Positions 1 through 14,800 of a stretch of DNA of 64,000 nt are shown one piece after another. Both the position numbers and the translations under genes were made by a program. A model generated the notes under the pieces. That model had not been told where the DNA came from. It searched no databases and worked only from the letters and a program-made list of their open reading frames with translations. Source of the stretch: Coturnix japonica (lineage: Eukaryota > Chordata > Aves > Galliformes > Phasianidae); NCBI RefSeq assembly GCF_001577835.2, contig NC_029536.1, positions 4,030,001 to 4,094,000 on the forward strand, given 5' to 3'. Each line of letters starts with the position of its first letter. Position 1 is the first letter of the stretch.

Positions 1-3000
1 CTTGCAAGGCTTCCTCACGAGTGAAAGGGAAGTCAAACCAACGAGCTCTGGTCAGATTCAGCTGCATAGTGCGGCCAAATATCTCCAGGTATGAGGGTGC
101 TCTCTCTATTGCTTGTGTGCCTATCTGGATCCGCATGCCTGTCATCACCATCGTGCTGTTGTTGTTTGTAACCTCAATAGTGAAACCTCCAGGCTGCAGA
201 AGATAAATCACAAAGGAATATCATCACTCTGGACAAGAGTATCACCCTGAAGCCCAATGAAATGCCCAAAGTGCCCTCATTTACCTTTGTGTTGGCCACA
301 TACATGCCAGTTGAATTGAGCCGGTGCCTTATTTGCTGAGCATTGTAGACCTGCAGCAGATCATTGCCTCCAAACTCCACATCCGTGAGCTGCTGGTTGT
401 GTTCAAAGAAGTCAATAGGAAAGTTCACTTGGCTGGATGTGCGAGTTGCTAGAAGAGATAAGATGGATGTTTCTGACATTAAATATTGTCAGGAGGCAAA
501 GATACAGTAAAACAACCTGCAAGAAGAGCTCTCCTCCTTTGGAAACACCCACACTAGCCAGATAGCTACATACTGTTACATAGATATATAGAAAGACTTC
601 AGCCAAACCAGTACTTAGACCTGAGGTAATTGTCAAAAGGGAACGTCTTAATATCTACACGAAGTTGATCCATCTTCATGTTTCTATTTGCTACTGCTAC
701 TTTGCACGAGAAACAGGAGAAGTCCCTTACCAATAGCAGCTGCCTTGCGCTTGCGGACAGGCTTCATGATGCTGATGACACTGCTAGGCTGCAGGGAGGG
801 CTGGAGCCAGTAGGAGGTGTTCTCCACATTGGCCATGTAGATCCTCAGGCTGCCATCTTCACACAGCAGGATCATAGTAGTTCTCTGCTGCTCATTGCAG
901 GCTGTGTGGCGGATGGCCACCATGTCCTGAATCTGTGAATGCAGACAGTGGAAGTCAAGGAAAGGACCTGGCAACTGCTGCTTGAAGAAACAAACACTCT
1001 GGATTAAAAAGGCTGCCAAAACTAGAGATCTTGATATTGGAACAAGGGATTACACCTGGAGAGCCAAAAATATAGAGAATCTCCACAGACCTTTGCTTTG
1101 GCTGGCAAGGTTTTAATCTCCTGGATAAGAAAGGTGTCTGGTTTCACCATCACCACCAGCGGGACACCTGTGGTTTGCTGAACACAGCACACCAAGCCAG
1201 GATGGTTCATGACCTCAGACCACTGACACAGTGCTGGTGAAGTCTTGCTCCCACCATTTGAACTGCAAGAAATGAAGGACAGAATGACATTAAGAAGCAA
1301 CAAGTGGAAACACATAAAAATTCATGAGCATTAGACCAGTTAACACTTCCTCCACTGCTGGAATTCGTATCACTGAACTGCCAGGGACATATGTACCCAG
1401 TTCATAGAGGAGAGACCTGAGATTAAAGTTCTGGATGTCTACCTGTGCAACCTACTTTAGCTTTAGCAGGGGGTTTGGACTCAATGATACCTTGAGATCC
1501 CTTCTAATCCCTGCAATTCTGTGATACTGCAACTTAAGCAAGCTGTTATCAGGCTACCATTAGGGGTAGCAACATACTGCTATGTTCGAGCACAGGAAGC
1601 TGGTACGTAGGTTTCATTCACATGGATACACAGTTCCATGTTTCAGCACACTCAGTAGCACTAAGGGCCAGTGTAGGAGAATCTATGTGACTTTGTCCAC
1701 TGGATGAAAATAGAAAGCTGAAGAACACTAAGCCAAACATAACTGAGGACAGAGAGCTCTTGGAACATGACCCATCCTCAGGGCCTACTCAAGATAGTGG
1801 CTTTGTGTCAAGCCAGCAATGAGCCTGTGGCTGAAATGCCCAGCTCCAGTTGTCAGAGCAGATGACAGAACAGATTTTTTTCTTGCCACATTCATAGCAT
1901 AAGAGATTGGTTTCCCTCGAGGGAGCCTGAAAATAAGCCTTAATATGCACAATGCACAAGGTCCACTGCAGTACTGGTGCCGAAAGGAAACAAAGGCTTC
2001 CTGCTCTGCAGCCTCCGTGAGGGTGGGTAATCCCATCAGTTCCAGCTGCCGCACCAGAAGCAGCTCCACAAAGTGCAGTAAAGCTGCTCTGAAACCACCT
2101 TTCTGTTGTGGAATCCTAGTGGGAAGAGATGCATATGCATCCCACCACTGAAACAGTCAGCTCTGGTTTCAATTCATCCTGATATTAGGCCAGAAATAAC
2201 ATTACAAGCAATGAAAAAACATCAGTCAAAGAGGGGGACTTCACTACAGGCTTTGGCTATTTAGAACTGGGTTGTTAATTAGTAATATTTATTACTAATA
2301 AATTGACAGAAAAACTTCAAAGGGGCTTTGCACCTGAGTCTCACCTCTTTATGTTAATCGGGAATAGCCGCTGCACTTCCAGACTGGCCCGGCTGATGGT
2401 GGCTGCAAAGGATTTGCCTTGACAGTAACTGAAGAACAACATCTGTAGGACATGGGAGTAATACACTGACACACCACCTCCTGCTACCTGGCCATTACTG
2501 TCCTGTAGGATGAGAGAGAAATAAGGATGTTCAGGATAGACATGCATCCTCTGAAACACTCTCAAGCATTCAGGCTTTTAAGTTTCCCAACTGATCAAAT
2601 TACTCCAAAAGCCTTTCCATCACTCCCTCTCCACCTGTGAGAGAAAACAAGTCCAAAATGACATTTTCTAAGCTAAATTCCCTGATGAACTCATCCAGCA
2701 GATACTTCAAAGACTTCCAAATGAGATACTGAGATTGCATATTGCCAGTAGGGCCCACAGCTATTGCATCTGCGTGCCTGAATGTTGTACGGCAGCCTCA
2801 CACGGAGCACTCCCCATGTTCCCAGCTCACAAAGGAGCTGTTCTGCAGGCCCTTCCTCTCATCTATTTCCCTGATTCAAAAATGCAGGCTGAGGGAAAAG
2901 CACTGAGCAAAACATGCGAGGATTTTAAAGTCACCTTGGGATGCATAGCACATCCCAAGAATACAGAGCTGCTATGAACCAGAAACAATGGCTCATTCCA

Positions 3001-5867
3001 CCTATGCAGCCCCAGCAGTGGTCAGTAACTTCATTTGTTCTTGCTGCCACACCTCTGGTGTGCCTCTCTCTGAACAGCACTGCTCTCAAGACGTCTCCCT
3101 GCTGAGAAATCCTGCTGGGCATAACTTCAGAGGGAGCCATGGAAAAACATGCTACATTTTCTAGATGAAAGGATCAAGGGGTTTAATTTTTACCCCTACT
3201 CCCTTTCACTGCAAGGATATTTCTCTCCTCAGAGGAATGGCAAACTCACTGATCTAGATAAGCAAGCTTTAATAAAGCGAATAAAAGGAAAGGAAACTTC
3301 TGCCTTCGACTGTAAGACTAAAAAAAATGAGAAGTCACTGTGCCTATACTACAAGAAAGAGAAGTCATCAGTACCTTTAGGTCCTCATGATTGACTTCGA
3401 GCACATTGGTGACATAGAATGGACCATGCTGGGCACCGCTTGCCTCCTCCATGAGCTGTGTATAGATGTACCCGGCAGAAGACATGATCACTATTATGTT
3501 CTTTCCCTCCTCATTGAAGAGGAAAGTGACATCCCTGATTTTGGAACTTGGTAGAAGGAAATAGAACGTTGGGCTCAAGGCATCCACCGAGAGATCATAA
3601 ATCTGTGGGAGGAATGAAGAAAAGAGTCAAAACACTAAGAAACTAAACAGTCTTTTTTTTTCCCCCACAGCATAAATGGACAAAAGTTAAGAGCAGGGGA
3701 TGCCTACTACATGTTACAGTTCGTTTTTCTGCTCTTTGAGTTATTTGGTTTTGCCTTTTCTTGCACTAGCACAAGCTTATATTTCAGATTTATTTATAAC
3801 TATGAATATAACTCCTCTGCATGCAAGTCAGCAGTGATCCAGACTTTAAGTCTGAAATAGACAATCACAAATCATCAGAAGCTTATGAACAAAGCATACC
3901 TTCACAAAGTCTGCAGTCACGATAGCAAGCTCTGTTTGGGATCCTGGCAGCCACACAGCTTTAATGATGAAATTCCCAGTGGCCAGTTGGGGATGAAGTA
4001 CCAGATGGTCAGAGACTGATCCAGAGCTGCTGAATGTTAACACGTGGCAGTCCTGGAGTAATGAAAACAATTGCTCAAATATCAGAACAAAATACCTGTA
4101 TATGTTTCAAGCCAAGAACAGAGTTAAAAGCTGGCATTCATTTCAACTTCAATAATGATTCATGCACTAAGAATCTAAAATTCCTGCTCTTAACGCGACA
4201 TGAATGTCAGTTTAAAAATATATATATGCTGTTCCAGCTGTTTCTCAGCTAAATAACAGATTTGTGGCTTCTGCACTGCGAAAGCTGAATCCAAACCTGG
4301 AAGAATACAAAAAAGCAAGTCCTTGTTACAATACACCAGTTGTTACAGAGCAGGTCTAACACACTTCAAGTTCCACATGGATAAACCTTGACTCCTGTCT
4401 TCAAACCTGGCCTAAATACATTAAGAACTATTATTTTGAGGCACTGCCCCATGTATTATGTTACTCATATAGGTACTGCCTCTTTTACTTTATATATATA
4501 GTAAGAATGTGACTCATAAGCTCAAATTAGTGACAGACCTTTGGAGCTGGCTCTGAGCTAGTTCCTCAAAAGAAAACCACAGATGGCTTTGAGATGAGGC
4601 TTTCAGCTGTCTAAGAAAGAATTAGTCAGGCACTTACTTTCAGTCCACACACAGCTAAGTAGTCCTCCTTGCAGGGATTCCCAGTGAGGCTCAGTACAGT
4701 AAAGGGAACAGGTGCAGATGCAAGACGTGTGAGGGTCAGTTTTCTTTTGCTGGAGTCTGCTTGTTTCAGCAATGCTGAGAGCTGAAGGACCGTAATCTGC
4801 AAAAAGAAGTGAACTTACTTACCCAGATTTACAATTTCAGAGAGAAAGCCATCTCCATTGTAGCTCTATGGTGCCATCCCTGTGCTTTTCACCATTTCTG
4901 CTCTAAGAATTCTTTCCTCTGCAGTACGAATGGTTGTTCTAAGCCATGCAATCCTTGACAGAAGACCTTACTAACTCACCTTGCCCTTTTCATGACTCAC
5001 AGCCAGGTGCTGCCGACGTCCATGTGGGGATGACAGCACACACATTGCCACACGTCTCAGCACATGTGCACTGATCAGCTGCCGGATCGTCTGGCCCTGA
5101 TCACCGCTGTAGTTCATGCGGACATTCTCAAACGCACCCTCTTGGGAGCCAAGAGTTGGGACCTGAGCCATTAGCAACGGACAAAGCATTTAAAAGTGCA
5201 TCACTGAATGTTAAAAGCAACCCATAAGTTAATAACCCAGAATAAGTCCTTTAGTATCGTACCATCAACTGATCTGTCATTTCTACTGACTTGTCCAACG
5301 TATGCAGCTCATTGAGAGCCTGCTGTGCACGACTGCTGCTCCCCATGGCTGAAGCTTGCTGGAAGTTGATCTGAATTGCATCCATTAAGAAATTCAACAT
5401 CTCCAGCACCAAAGGAGCAAAGGAGAAGTTGGCCTACAAGAAAGAGATATGGCAAGTGAGGATCAAGGTGCTCCTGCTGGGTATTCACACTTGTTTTTAA
5501 AACCAGAAGTCACTTCTGTGATCTCTGGTATCAAAAAAATGACCTCAAAAACCAAGCAGCTGGGCTGATAACCAACACTGCTTGCTTAAGATCCTCTACA
5601 CTGAACACTTTCCTTCTAACAGCCAGCTGATAACTATACCTGGGACTGTAATTCCTCTCGACAGCCCTCAACGTTTCTACACAGGCTGCTCTTCTTGGGT
5701 TTTTCTTCATCAGGGCCCTTTCCCTCACTGATGGTGACCTTGGCCTTCTCTGCTGGAGAGGTGCTTGCATGTCGAATGACACTCTCGGGCACTCTGGGCT
5801 CACTCTGGAAGGCCGATTCCTTCATGGTAGAGCTCATACCACTGCTAGGAGTTCTCTTCACCAAAGC
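1..5867 (-). CDS. UBR4: UBR4 exons 38-48 (transcript order), beta-rich region after the UBR box
   Basis: Exons, in transcript order: 5640-5867, 5263-5433, 4980-5162, 4638-4796, 3900-4052, 3375-3602, 2345-2502, 1091-1262, 731-932, 285-448, and 1-193 (cut by the window edge). Translated pieces such as [36 protein letters not shown] and [20 protein letters not shown] alternate short strands and loops in a way that suggests a WD-like beta-propeller (inference). The last exon reads [20 protein letters not shown] onward and stops at the window edge. The order follows the human protein I recall without gaps. The interval 1,263-2,344 is treated as one intron here but contains the separate in-frame candidate exon at 1,789-2,115. 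Confidence 0.92.
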
Positions 5868-8800
5868 CTGGCGATGACAAAGGAATGTTAAAAGCCTAAA
5901 CCGCCTTGACATCACTGACAAAATGAATACAGATTGTAACAGCAACAAGACTAAGGCAACTCCAAAGAAACAGAATGCAAAGCTCTTAAAAAAAGCAGAG
6001 ATTTTCAAGAAAACAGTATCCTGCACACCACTCCCCATCCAAGTACCATAAAAATGTTCCTTTTTGATATAAAGCTACTCTGCTGCTACATGAAAAAAGA
6101 TAGTACCAGCTGCACAGCTCAGGCTAACTTGTGCATGCTGTAATGTTAAGTGGAATTAAGACACTTTACCAGGCAGCTGCCATCTTCCTTGGCTCCACAG
6201 TCACAGAAGAATGATCCGTATTTGGCATAAGAAATCTCATGATCCTTGTGACAAACTTTAGCACAAACGGTGCAAACACCAACCCCATCAACCATCTTGC
6301 AAGTGTGACAGTGATACCTGCATAAAATAAGTTGGTTATGTAACACAGTCCTTCCAGAAGGCTCCATAGACGGCATTTAGTTTTTTTTCCTTTAATGGCC
6401 TGAATTAGCAGGCTGAAATTCTGACCAAGAGTTTTGAGAGATTCTTACCAATGCTGATTCATGAATTCTTTCTGTGTAATGGTGAAGGTACAGAGTTTAT
6501 TACAAAGAGAATCTTCATCCTATTAAGAAGAAAAGCATTCTGGTAAGGTATTATAACTGCACTTCTACATCTAAGGCATGTGGCACAGAATGCGTCTCCC
6601 ATACATTTACATGAGTATTTTAACAGCAGTAAGTTTTAGAACCACCTGGCTCATTTACAGCATTAACTGTGTCTGTTGCCTACCGAATCTTCAGCTTGAG
6701 AGTCCTCCTCTTCCACTGCCAACTCTTCCACCCAATCTGAATCCACCTCAATTGCCCGTTCCTCGCCATCGACAGAAAGATGACTTGGTCCTTGTCCACT
6801 GGTCTGGCTCAGTGCATTAGTGACATCAGCCAGGTAAGAGACGATATGGCACGTACACTCCAGGATAGTAACATGCTATGAAGTCCAGATGAATGAAAAT
6901 GAGAGGCAACACTTAAATCTCATAGCAGTTACTATAAAGCAGGAAAATACAATGCACACACCCCCAGTCAAATTGCTTTCAAATTCTCACTATGCAACAA
7001 GAGAGCTGATGCACCTCGGCCTGAGACTTATTTCTGCCAGTAAAACAAAAGCCGTGCCTTACCTTCCCCTGCATGACGTTAGCATTCATTTTTTCTACGA
7101 CGTTCTTTTGAGACAGGTATTTCTTGCTGTAACACATAGAGAAGATCATTACAACCAGTTGCCTTTGGGAGGTATAAACTCAGTTCCCATGTTAGCTTCA
7201 AGCACTGAATTTGCTCTAGCTCAGCAACAGCAAGTGTAACAATGTAGTGATTAATTAAACCATCAAGAGCAGAAAAGATGAAGAAACCACGTTTTTTTGT
7301 GGTGGGGGAACACAGCCTAGCTTGTCTCAGACACCCTATACTCCAAACAACAAAATAAGTGAGCATCAGTAAATATGTGCTTCTGTTCCTTTATTATCAG
7401 AAAAAAAGATAATTTAGTTGAAGCAAATGAACAAATAGCAGTATACAGTTTGCTCTTACCATTTGCCCAGCCAATCGACAGCAGCTCCGTGAAGCTGGAG
7501 GTGTCCTGCACCTTGTCCTGCACTAGCCAAAGTCGCCATCACAACCATCAGTTCTGGAAAGCCTGTGCCATCACCATTGGCCAACATTTCTGTTGCCATT
7601 GGTATCAGAGTACTCAGCAGAACAGTGCACACGCCTTCTCCAACTTGGCTAATAAAAAAGGAGAAGGTTTCAGACGCTGCACATCACCTACTGGAAGGGC
7701 AGCTAAGGCCCACATTGCAAGAACACTGACCCAGCAATGGCCTCATAGGCAACAGCTATGCCCCAACCATTTCATTTGAAAGCTGACAAAAGGAAGCAAT
7801 CAAGAACTCAATTAATTTATGTATCTAGAGACTGAAACAAACCCACAGTGCACAAAGTAATGACAAAAGCTGTACTTCACCTGTTTTCCCGAACAATGTA
7901 AGTTGTCAGGAGTTGTAGCAGTTGCCTGTTCTCTTGAACAACATCCAGTTGGTCTGAATCTTTGGGTGGAGACATGGTCATCCTGGTTAACCAGGCTTGG
8001 AGACGTACGGGCTCCACACAAGCCAGCTGAGCCAAAGAGCCACAGAGTCGCAGCAGGCTGGGGTTGGGACTCTTCTCAGCTGATGGAGAAAACTACAGTG
8101 AGTGACAGATGCTACAGTGAATGTGTTTGAAGGTGGCTTTCCCTCTGTTAATGGTCTTACTCAGATAAAAACTTTACTTGCAATGGGAACCTGGTGCAAA
8201 ACCCTTGCTTTCTCTCCTACTTAGGAAAAGCAATCAGCTATAACAAGCAAATGCAATTGTTTTCAGGATGCTTCATTTATTTCCTGACGTGAGCTCAGAC
8301 CTAAATCATGTTCATCTTTCTCTAACACTAAAATTAGCTGTTATTTGGTATTAAAAGGAAAAAAAGCCAAATAAACTTGGGAAGCTTAAGAGAGGAAGTG
8401 AGAAAGGAATGAGCAACACACAGAGGTGACACAAAACCATTAAGAGTGAAGAAGTCACACCAATTCCTTTTAGAGATTTTCTTTCAAGCACCTTCCTATT
8501 GCAGTCTCTCCAATCCAACAGCAGCAGTAGGCAGACAAGGACATGACAAGGATATTCAACACAACCACTTACTTAACTGGAAGAGTTTGGTGAAGAATTT
8601 CAGCACCCTGTTGCAGAACTTTGCTGAGAGGTTTTCATTGGCTGTTGCCATCATGATCTGGACCAATTCTCCACTATATGAAGAGAGTGAAAATTAAAGC
8701 CAGCTTTACAAAACAGCCCAAAACCAGACATTAAGTCAGCTTTCCAATGAGGGAAAAGCTTTCCTCCACTTAACCCTTTTATATCTCTTCGTATCACTAC

Positions 8801-11800
8801 TGTGGTGTTAGCAGTTTCCAACACAATTAGTCTTGGTAATTCAGTGCCCCACCTTCATCCCTACAATGAGCCATCTTTTGCTTTGAGAGGACAGAGAGAA
8901 ACTGGGATATCACAACTTAAACTGCACTGTCTTATAGTACAGAGCACCTCACACCAAAATCCTGATGCTTTTCATTTCACTACACCTCCAGTGCTGATCT
9001 CTACAAGGATTTGCTCATGTTTTACTTGGAATGACAAAATCCTAAGTCTTCTCCCACACAGAAAATCTTCTCACTCTCCTGCACTGCTTGAAGGCTATCC
9101 TGTCCTTACACGGGTCTGCATTGTTCTGCACAAAGGCATTAACATTCCTGAAGAGCTGACAAACTGACAGAAGTGATGTGTTTGCTTTACAACTTTCACA
9201 CAGATTTTACCTTTCTGAAAAGAATTCCTCCATGGCTTTTCGAGCTTGGCTGCTCTCCAGCTGTTTCTCCAGATGCTGTAAGCATTCCTCCAAGATGGAC
9301 TCATCAAGGCCACTGAAGGTCAAAAAATGCATATTAATTAGAATATATAAGAATAATTTCAATAATTCCAAGAGCCAATAAGCAAAATAAGAGCCAATGT
9401 TGCTAACACAATAGTAACAAACCTTCCACTAGCTATAAGAAGCTCTGCTTCTAAGAGACAAGAGAAAAGCAACTGATGAACAAACATCACATAAAGACCA
9501 ATATATCCACTAAATGATCAGGGGAAAAAAAGGGGCACACACTGTAGGCAAGCAACACGGAATTCTAGAACAATCTACATCTTTCCAGCTTCTCATGTTT
9601 CAAATTCCTCCAACTTGCTGTTCTTTTACAATCTCTTTCAGTTACTCCACCCATTCTTTACTGTGCTCACTCTTGCTCCACAACACACACTGCAAGCAAA
9701 ATCCAATTATTTTTACATTCTCTAACAGAAGGCGCTACAGATCTCCTTCTGAATACCCTCCATCCGGGGAGGATCAGTGTTAAAAAGATGCAATATCATC
9801 ACGCCTAATGGTTTTATGTTTCAGATGGGCACAATCAACATCTGTGCACCAAGCTTATTCTCTCTATATACATAGCAAGTAAGGGGTGGGAAGCATAAAT
9901 CTGGCTAGTTGGCCACGATAAAGGAGGGATTAGCCATCCTTATAAACAGCAAGAATAGAGACAAAGGAACATAAAGCAAGTTAGGTCGGCATCTCCAGCT
10001 TTGATTTTGTGCTTGTATTTACATAATTTTCTATTTGATTAAATAAAAAACTATCCAGATACATATGTGATCCATCCAGAGTTAGAAGAGATGATTAAAA
10101 TCCGTGCTGCCTAAACTGCAATGCTGAAAATGCTGGTGAGCTGAATAAAGTATCTTACATTTTCAGTCAACAAGTATAATAGTCTTCAACAGATAAAAAT
10201 AAGCTGATTTTTCGCCTCTCTGTCTTGCTGCTCAAGAAACTACACTGATTTTTAAATACACTGTAGTAATTCTTTGTACACAGCTTAATTGGAAGAGAAC
10301 TAGAAGCCACACAGTCCGTTACCTGTTTGGATCAGAGTGATGGGCCAGTATGTTATAGCACCCTGTGATCAATTTCTCATATACACGTGCCAGGAATTCA
10401 TCTGATTCTGCAGGACCCAAGATCCTTTCTAGGGAGTTGCTGCTTATCTCTGCCACACTCTCTGTGCTGGTTTCCAAAAGGAGGGGTAACAGGGAATGGA
10501 TCACCTGTGGTGGGTTTAGATCATCTGACCAGCTTGAAAAGAAAGATAAGTAGGTAACTATATGCAGTGTAGACAATTATTTTGTTTCAGATTATCTCAG
10601 TGTTAAATGCCTGGAAAAAAACAGTTCTTTCATGTCACTTCTTTCTTACGCTTTGAAAAGATCACATAAATGAATGAAAATAGTCACAGTCAGATTTGAT
10701 CCATATGGCCTCACACAATCATAGAATGGCCTGGGTTGAAAAAGATCACAATGATCACCCAGTTTCAACCCTCTGCTATGGGCAGGGTCACCTACCAGCA
10801 GACCAGGCTGCCCAGAGCTACATCCAGCCTGGCCTTGAATGCCTGCAGGGATGGGGTATCCACAGCCTCCTAACCCAACTAAGGGTTCCTTATCAAGGAC
10901 TCTACCTTTTGGAGATACCACACCAAAACTGAAAAGCTATTCATTTAATATAAAAAAAGACCACTTACACAATGAGATCCCCAGTGAGTCTGACCAAGGA
11001 GAGAAGGGTGTGCTTTAGGGAAGCTGCAAGAGGTAGACTTTGACTGCAGAGAGTACCAAGGTGGGCAGCCTGAACTGCACTGATGTAGCTTTCTGCAGGG
11101 ATTGTGTCATTTGCGAAGGCGTTGCGCTAAGGGTTGAGACACACACACGAAAATCAAACCAAATTGTGTTTAGCAGAAAGGCAGACTATTTGCCATTCCC
11201 ACTAATTTAGAGAGTTAAGATTATGCTGGTTCAACCCACAAGGCAGGACTCACCCATGAGCCAATGTTTGGAAATTCATTGGTATGAATGTTGTTCCATG
11301 AGTCGCATAAAGTCTGCACAGCTGAAGGTAAGTTCTGAACAAGCATTGAACCTGCAAGCAATCCAGAATTGTAAGTCACTGTGTAATACCACAAGTCCTG
11401 TTGAAAACCAGAATACTTCTAAAAACTGTTCAAAACTAGACCTTGAGTTAACCAGGACACCATTGTAGCTAAGTTCTATCTGTTATCCTGCTGAAGGCTA
11501 CTCTCATGCTCCTCTACCAGTCAAAAATATTCCTAAAGTTTGCATCAGCTTCTTTCTCTTCATTAGAACAGGAAATGTGGCAAAAATACTAATTCACAGC
11601 TGTCTTCAACACATGAGTATTTCACAGTTTGCCATATATTTCCATGTCATTCTACTGGAGCACCAGAATGGTTATAAAAGCATTTTAAGAAGCCAGATAA
11701 GCTCACAAGTTAGTTACTTTTTCAAGGCTTGCCCCTCTTTTTCAGCTGCCACAATAATAAAAAGAAAAGACTTCCCAGTTTGATGCTGACAGGATAATAC

Positions 11801-14800
11801 AGTCATCTGAACACGGTGGTAGAGGGGAAGGAGCACATCAGCCAGCACACAACTTTGAAGCTCAGAGCTGGAAACACTGTAGAAAGCTTTACCTGTGCAC
11901 AAAAGGAAATCTGAACCATGCAGGATGCTCACCTAGAGTATTGGACTTGCAACGGCTGGATCCAATGGCCAGGACAGCAGCATAACCTTGTAGCTTCTCT
12001 TCAGAAGGCTTGTTCTCACTGGAGCCCTCCTCAGAGAGGCTACGTAGCAAGTAAGATCTGCATTCATGAGGAAAAGGATTCACTTCAAGGAAGCAGTTCT
12101 GAGTTTCATAACTAACTGTGTCAATATGGTGACAGATAAGAAAGCAAACTTCTGAAGTTCTGCCCCATACTTCATGTGATATCACTATGAGAGTTCGAGG
12201 CTTTTATCTCCTCTAAGCTTCTTACCAGCAAAAGCATCTGCTCAAAAGAAAAAGCTGATTTACTTTTGCTTTCTTCTGCATAGGGGCTAATGAGAGTTTA
12301 GAAGACTTCAGACTCTTAATCTAAGAATTAACACTCCCCTCCTCTCTCTGATGGTCTCTGACAGTCTCAATAATGAGAGTGAAATAACCTTAAGCAGCAC
12401 TGTCCTACAGAGTGGTAAGAAGAGGTTTCATACTTGGAGGAAAAGCTGATTTTGCTAAACTTGCAAGGAAGTCTTGTAAGATCAGCCTACTTAGAAATAA
12501 TGACCAAATTACATCCCGAGTAGCTTTGCCTTCTTTTAAAAACAATGGTCAGTCTAAAGGATCTAAGTTAAGGTATCTATACTGGACTATTAACAGATCC
12601 AGCTCTCTCTACCAACAAAACAAAATAAAAACCCTCACGTACAGAAGAAAACATTATTTCTATCACAGATTCTATGGGTTGTACCTGGTAAATGTAGCAT
12701 AAGTGTCAATAAGCTGCAACGTAGCAGGTAGGAGGTTCTTGGTCATCTCTGAAGACTTATGTGGATCAGTTTCTGCAGCTAGCTTGGTAAAGTGCTCATC
12801 TAGAGAAACCTGGATCTTGGAAATTGCAGCATCAAGGGTGTAAATGGACTGTAAGCTGGGAACTTCATGCAGCTGGAGAATAGTTGTGCAGTCGATGCCA
12901 CAAAATGAAGATATCTTAAAATATGAATGAATTGGAACTGTAAGTGCAAATCATCCCACAAAAGCAGATGTTCCACGTGCACGTTTGTATCTGAATCAGC
13001 TCACCTGTCGAGCAAAGTATTCTTCTGCTATTTCCACATCATATTTTACTGAGCTGCACTTGCTGGAGGCCAATTCAATGAGAGAAGCAGCATGTTCAGC
13101 TTTCATCCCCTGTTTGATAAGGTGATCCTACAGATGCCAGAAAAAGACCACACTTTAAAAGTGCTCTATAATAAAGCACTCTGCCAACTACCAGGCTAGA
13201 AAACGCAGACAAGTTCCCACTTCAAACCATGCCCACACAACAAATCCCACACGCACTAAGCATAGAAGAACAAGAAACTGACATTCTTACTAACAAACAA
13301 CATTACAAAACACCCCCAATGAAGATGAGACTTTAACCTTGATCCATGTGACATAAGATGGGATTCGCAGGCGAGAAGACCAGCGCAACGTGTGTAAAAT
13401 ATCACATTCACTCATCTCTGGTGTGTTTGTAGCCAACTGATTCATGTAGTTTTTGGATGGAGGCAATATCCCCAGTATCCGCCACAGTATCAAGAAGTAG
13501 TACTGAAGTGCACAGGCTTCCTAAACAAGAGCACGGTTGGATAAATTGGTAAAGAAAGGTGACAGTTTCAACCATTCTATCTACAGAAATGATCTCATCA
13601 GGGCTCCAGACTCGTATAGATGTGCTAAATCAGGCAAACATGGTGAATACTTTGTTGAAAACACTAAGATTGAAAACCTGTTACACCTCAGCACAGACAA
13701 TACTACAGCAACACATAACAGTCTTACCAGTGCAGTGACATTTTTGTTCTCTTTCCTCCTGAGTGTATCAAACTGTGACCCCGCTGCAAGTAGCGAAGTC
13801 AGCGCTGTGTAAAGCTCATCATATTTCATAGTCCTGGAGAAAAGGACCTCACAGACCTGCAAGAGATAACAGTCACAATCACTGCTTTGCATCTGCATTT
13901 ATTTATACTTTCTGTTAAGTATTCAGAACACCCACAGACCATAACTATGCAAGAATGTGACTTCAGGAAGTTAATTCTGCCAGGTATTCTGGAAGAATTG
14001 GATCAAACTGAATGGGAATGTAACCCTACTTATAATATCTTTGCCTCAGATGTTTTAGCAGAAATGAGAAGTAACTGTGGATATGATGGGGCTCTGCTTT
14101 GCAGCATAAATAATCGAATCACATGTATTATGACAAGCTGTCCAACATAGCTTCATAGTAGTACATCTGAATTTGCAAATGGACTTCCCTGACATACAAC
14201 TCAGTGCAAAAAAAGAGTCCCACGTTATCTTACTGAGTCACTTCTCTTTTCTCCATTTCGATAAAATTCCTGCTCTAGCCACTGCCTCAGGTCCTTCCTT
14301 CTCATCTGTTTGCCCTGGCACTTGTCAAGCCAACACTGCCCTTTGAAGGCTTACAGACATATAAATCCCAGTACCGTGCTATCCAGACGGTTCAGATCAT
14401 CTTCGCAAGCTTCTAGGGATAGGATGCAGTAGAACCTTGGCTGTGGAACTGCATCTGGAAGGTCATAAACAGCAAAAGTGTTGTTTACTAAAATTGCTCA
14501 AGCACAATTACGTGCATTTTTATCTGATTTAAGTACGTGTCTCAAAGGCAAGAAAAGGTACCCAGGCCATGGGAATGGCTTTCATCTATTTGCAAAAGCA
14601 AGTCTTGGAACAAAAAACTCCTCACAGGTTCTTTCTTACCCGATGAGCAGTGTTTGGTCCAGTTTTCTTCTACCTCCTTAAAACCATGATAGAGTGGGAC
14701 AGAGGTTCGTCTGCTACTGTCCTGAGACCCACTCACCCAGCCAATGGGTGGAGTCAGCAAATTATATTGCACCTAAGTAGAAAAGCATTAAGCCATTAAG

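Noticed and set aside
517-646. Minus-strand open segment ([20 protein letters not shown]) with splice-like borders in a UBR4 intron
   Set aside because: Its length (130 nt) is not a multiple of three and the frame entered from the preceding exon meets a stop within a few codons. The flanking exons join directly in the conserved protein.
11714-11932. Minus-strand open frame beginning near a CACAG acceptor in a UBR4 intron
   Set aside because: UBR4 exons 11,933-12,057 and 11,254-11,351 join in phase ([14 protein letters not shown]) as in the orthologue, leaving no place for it.
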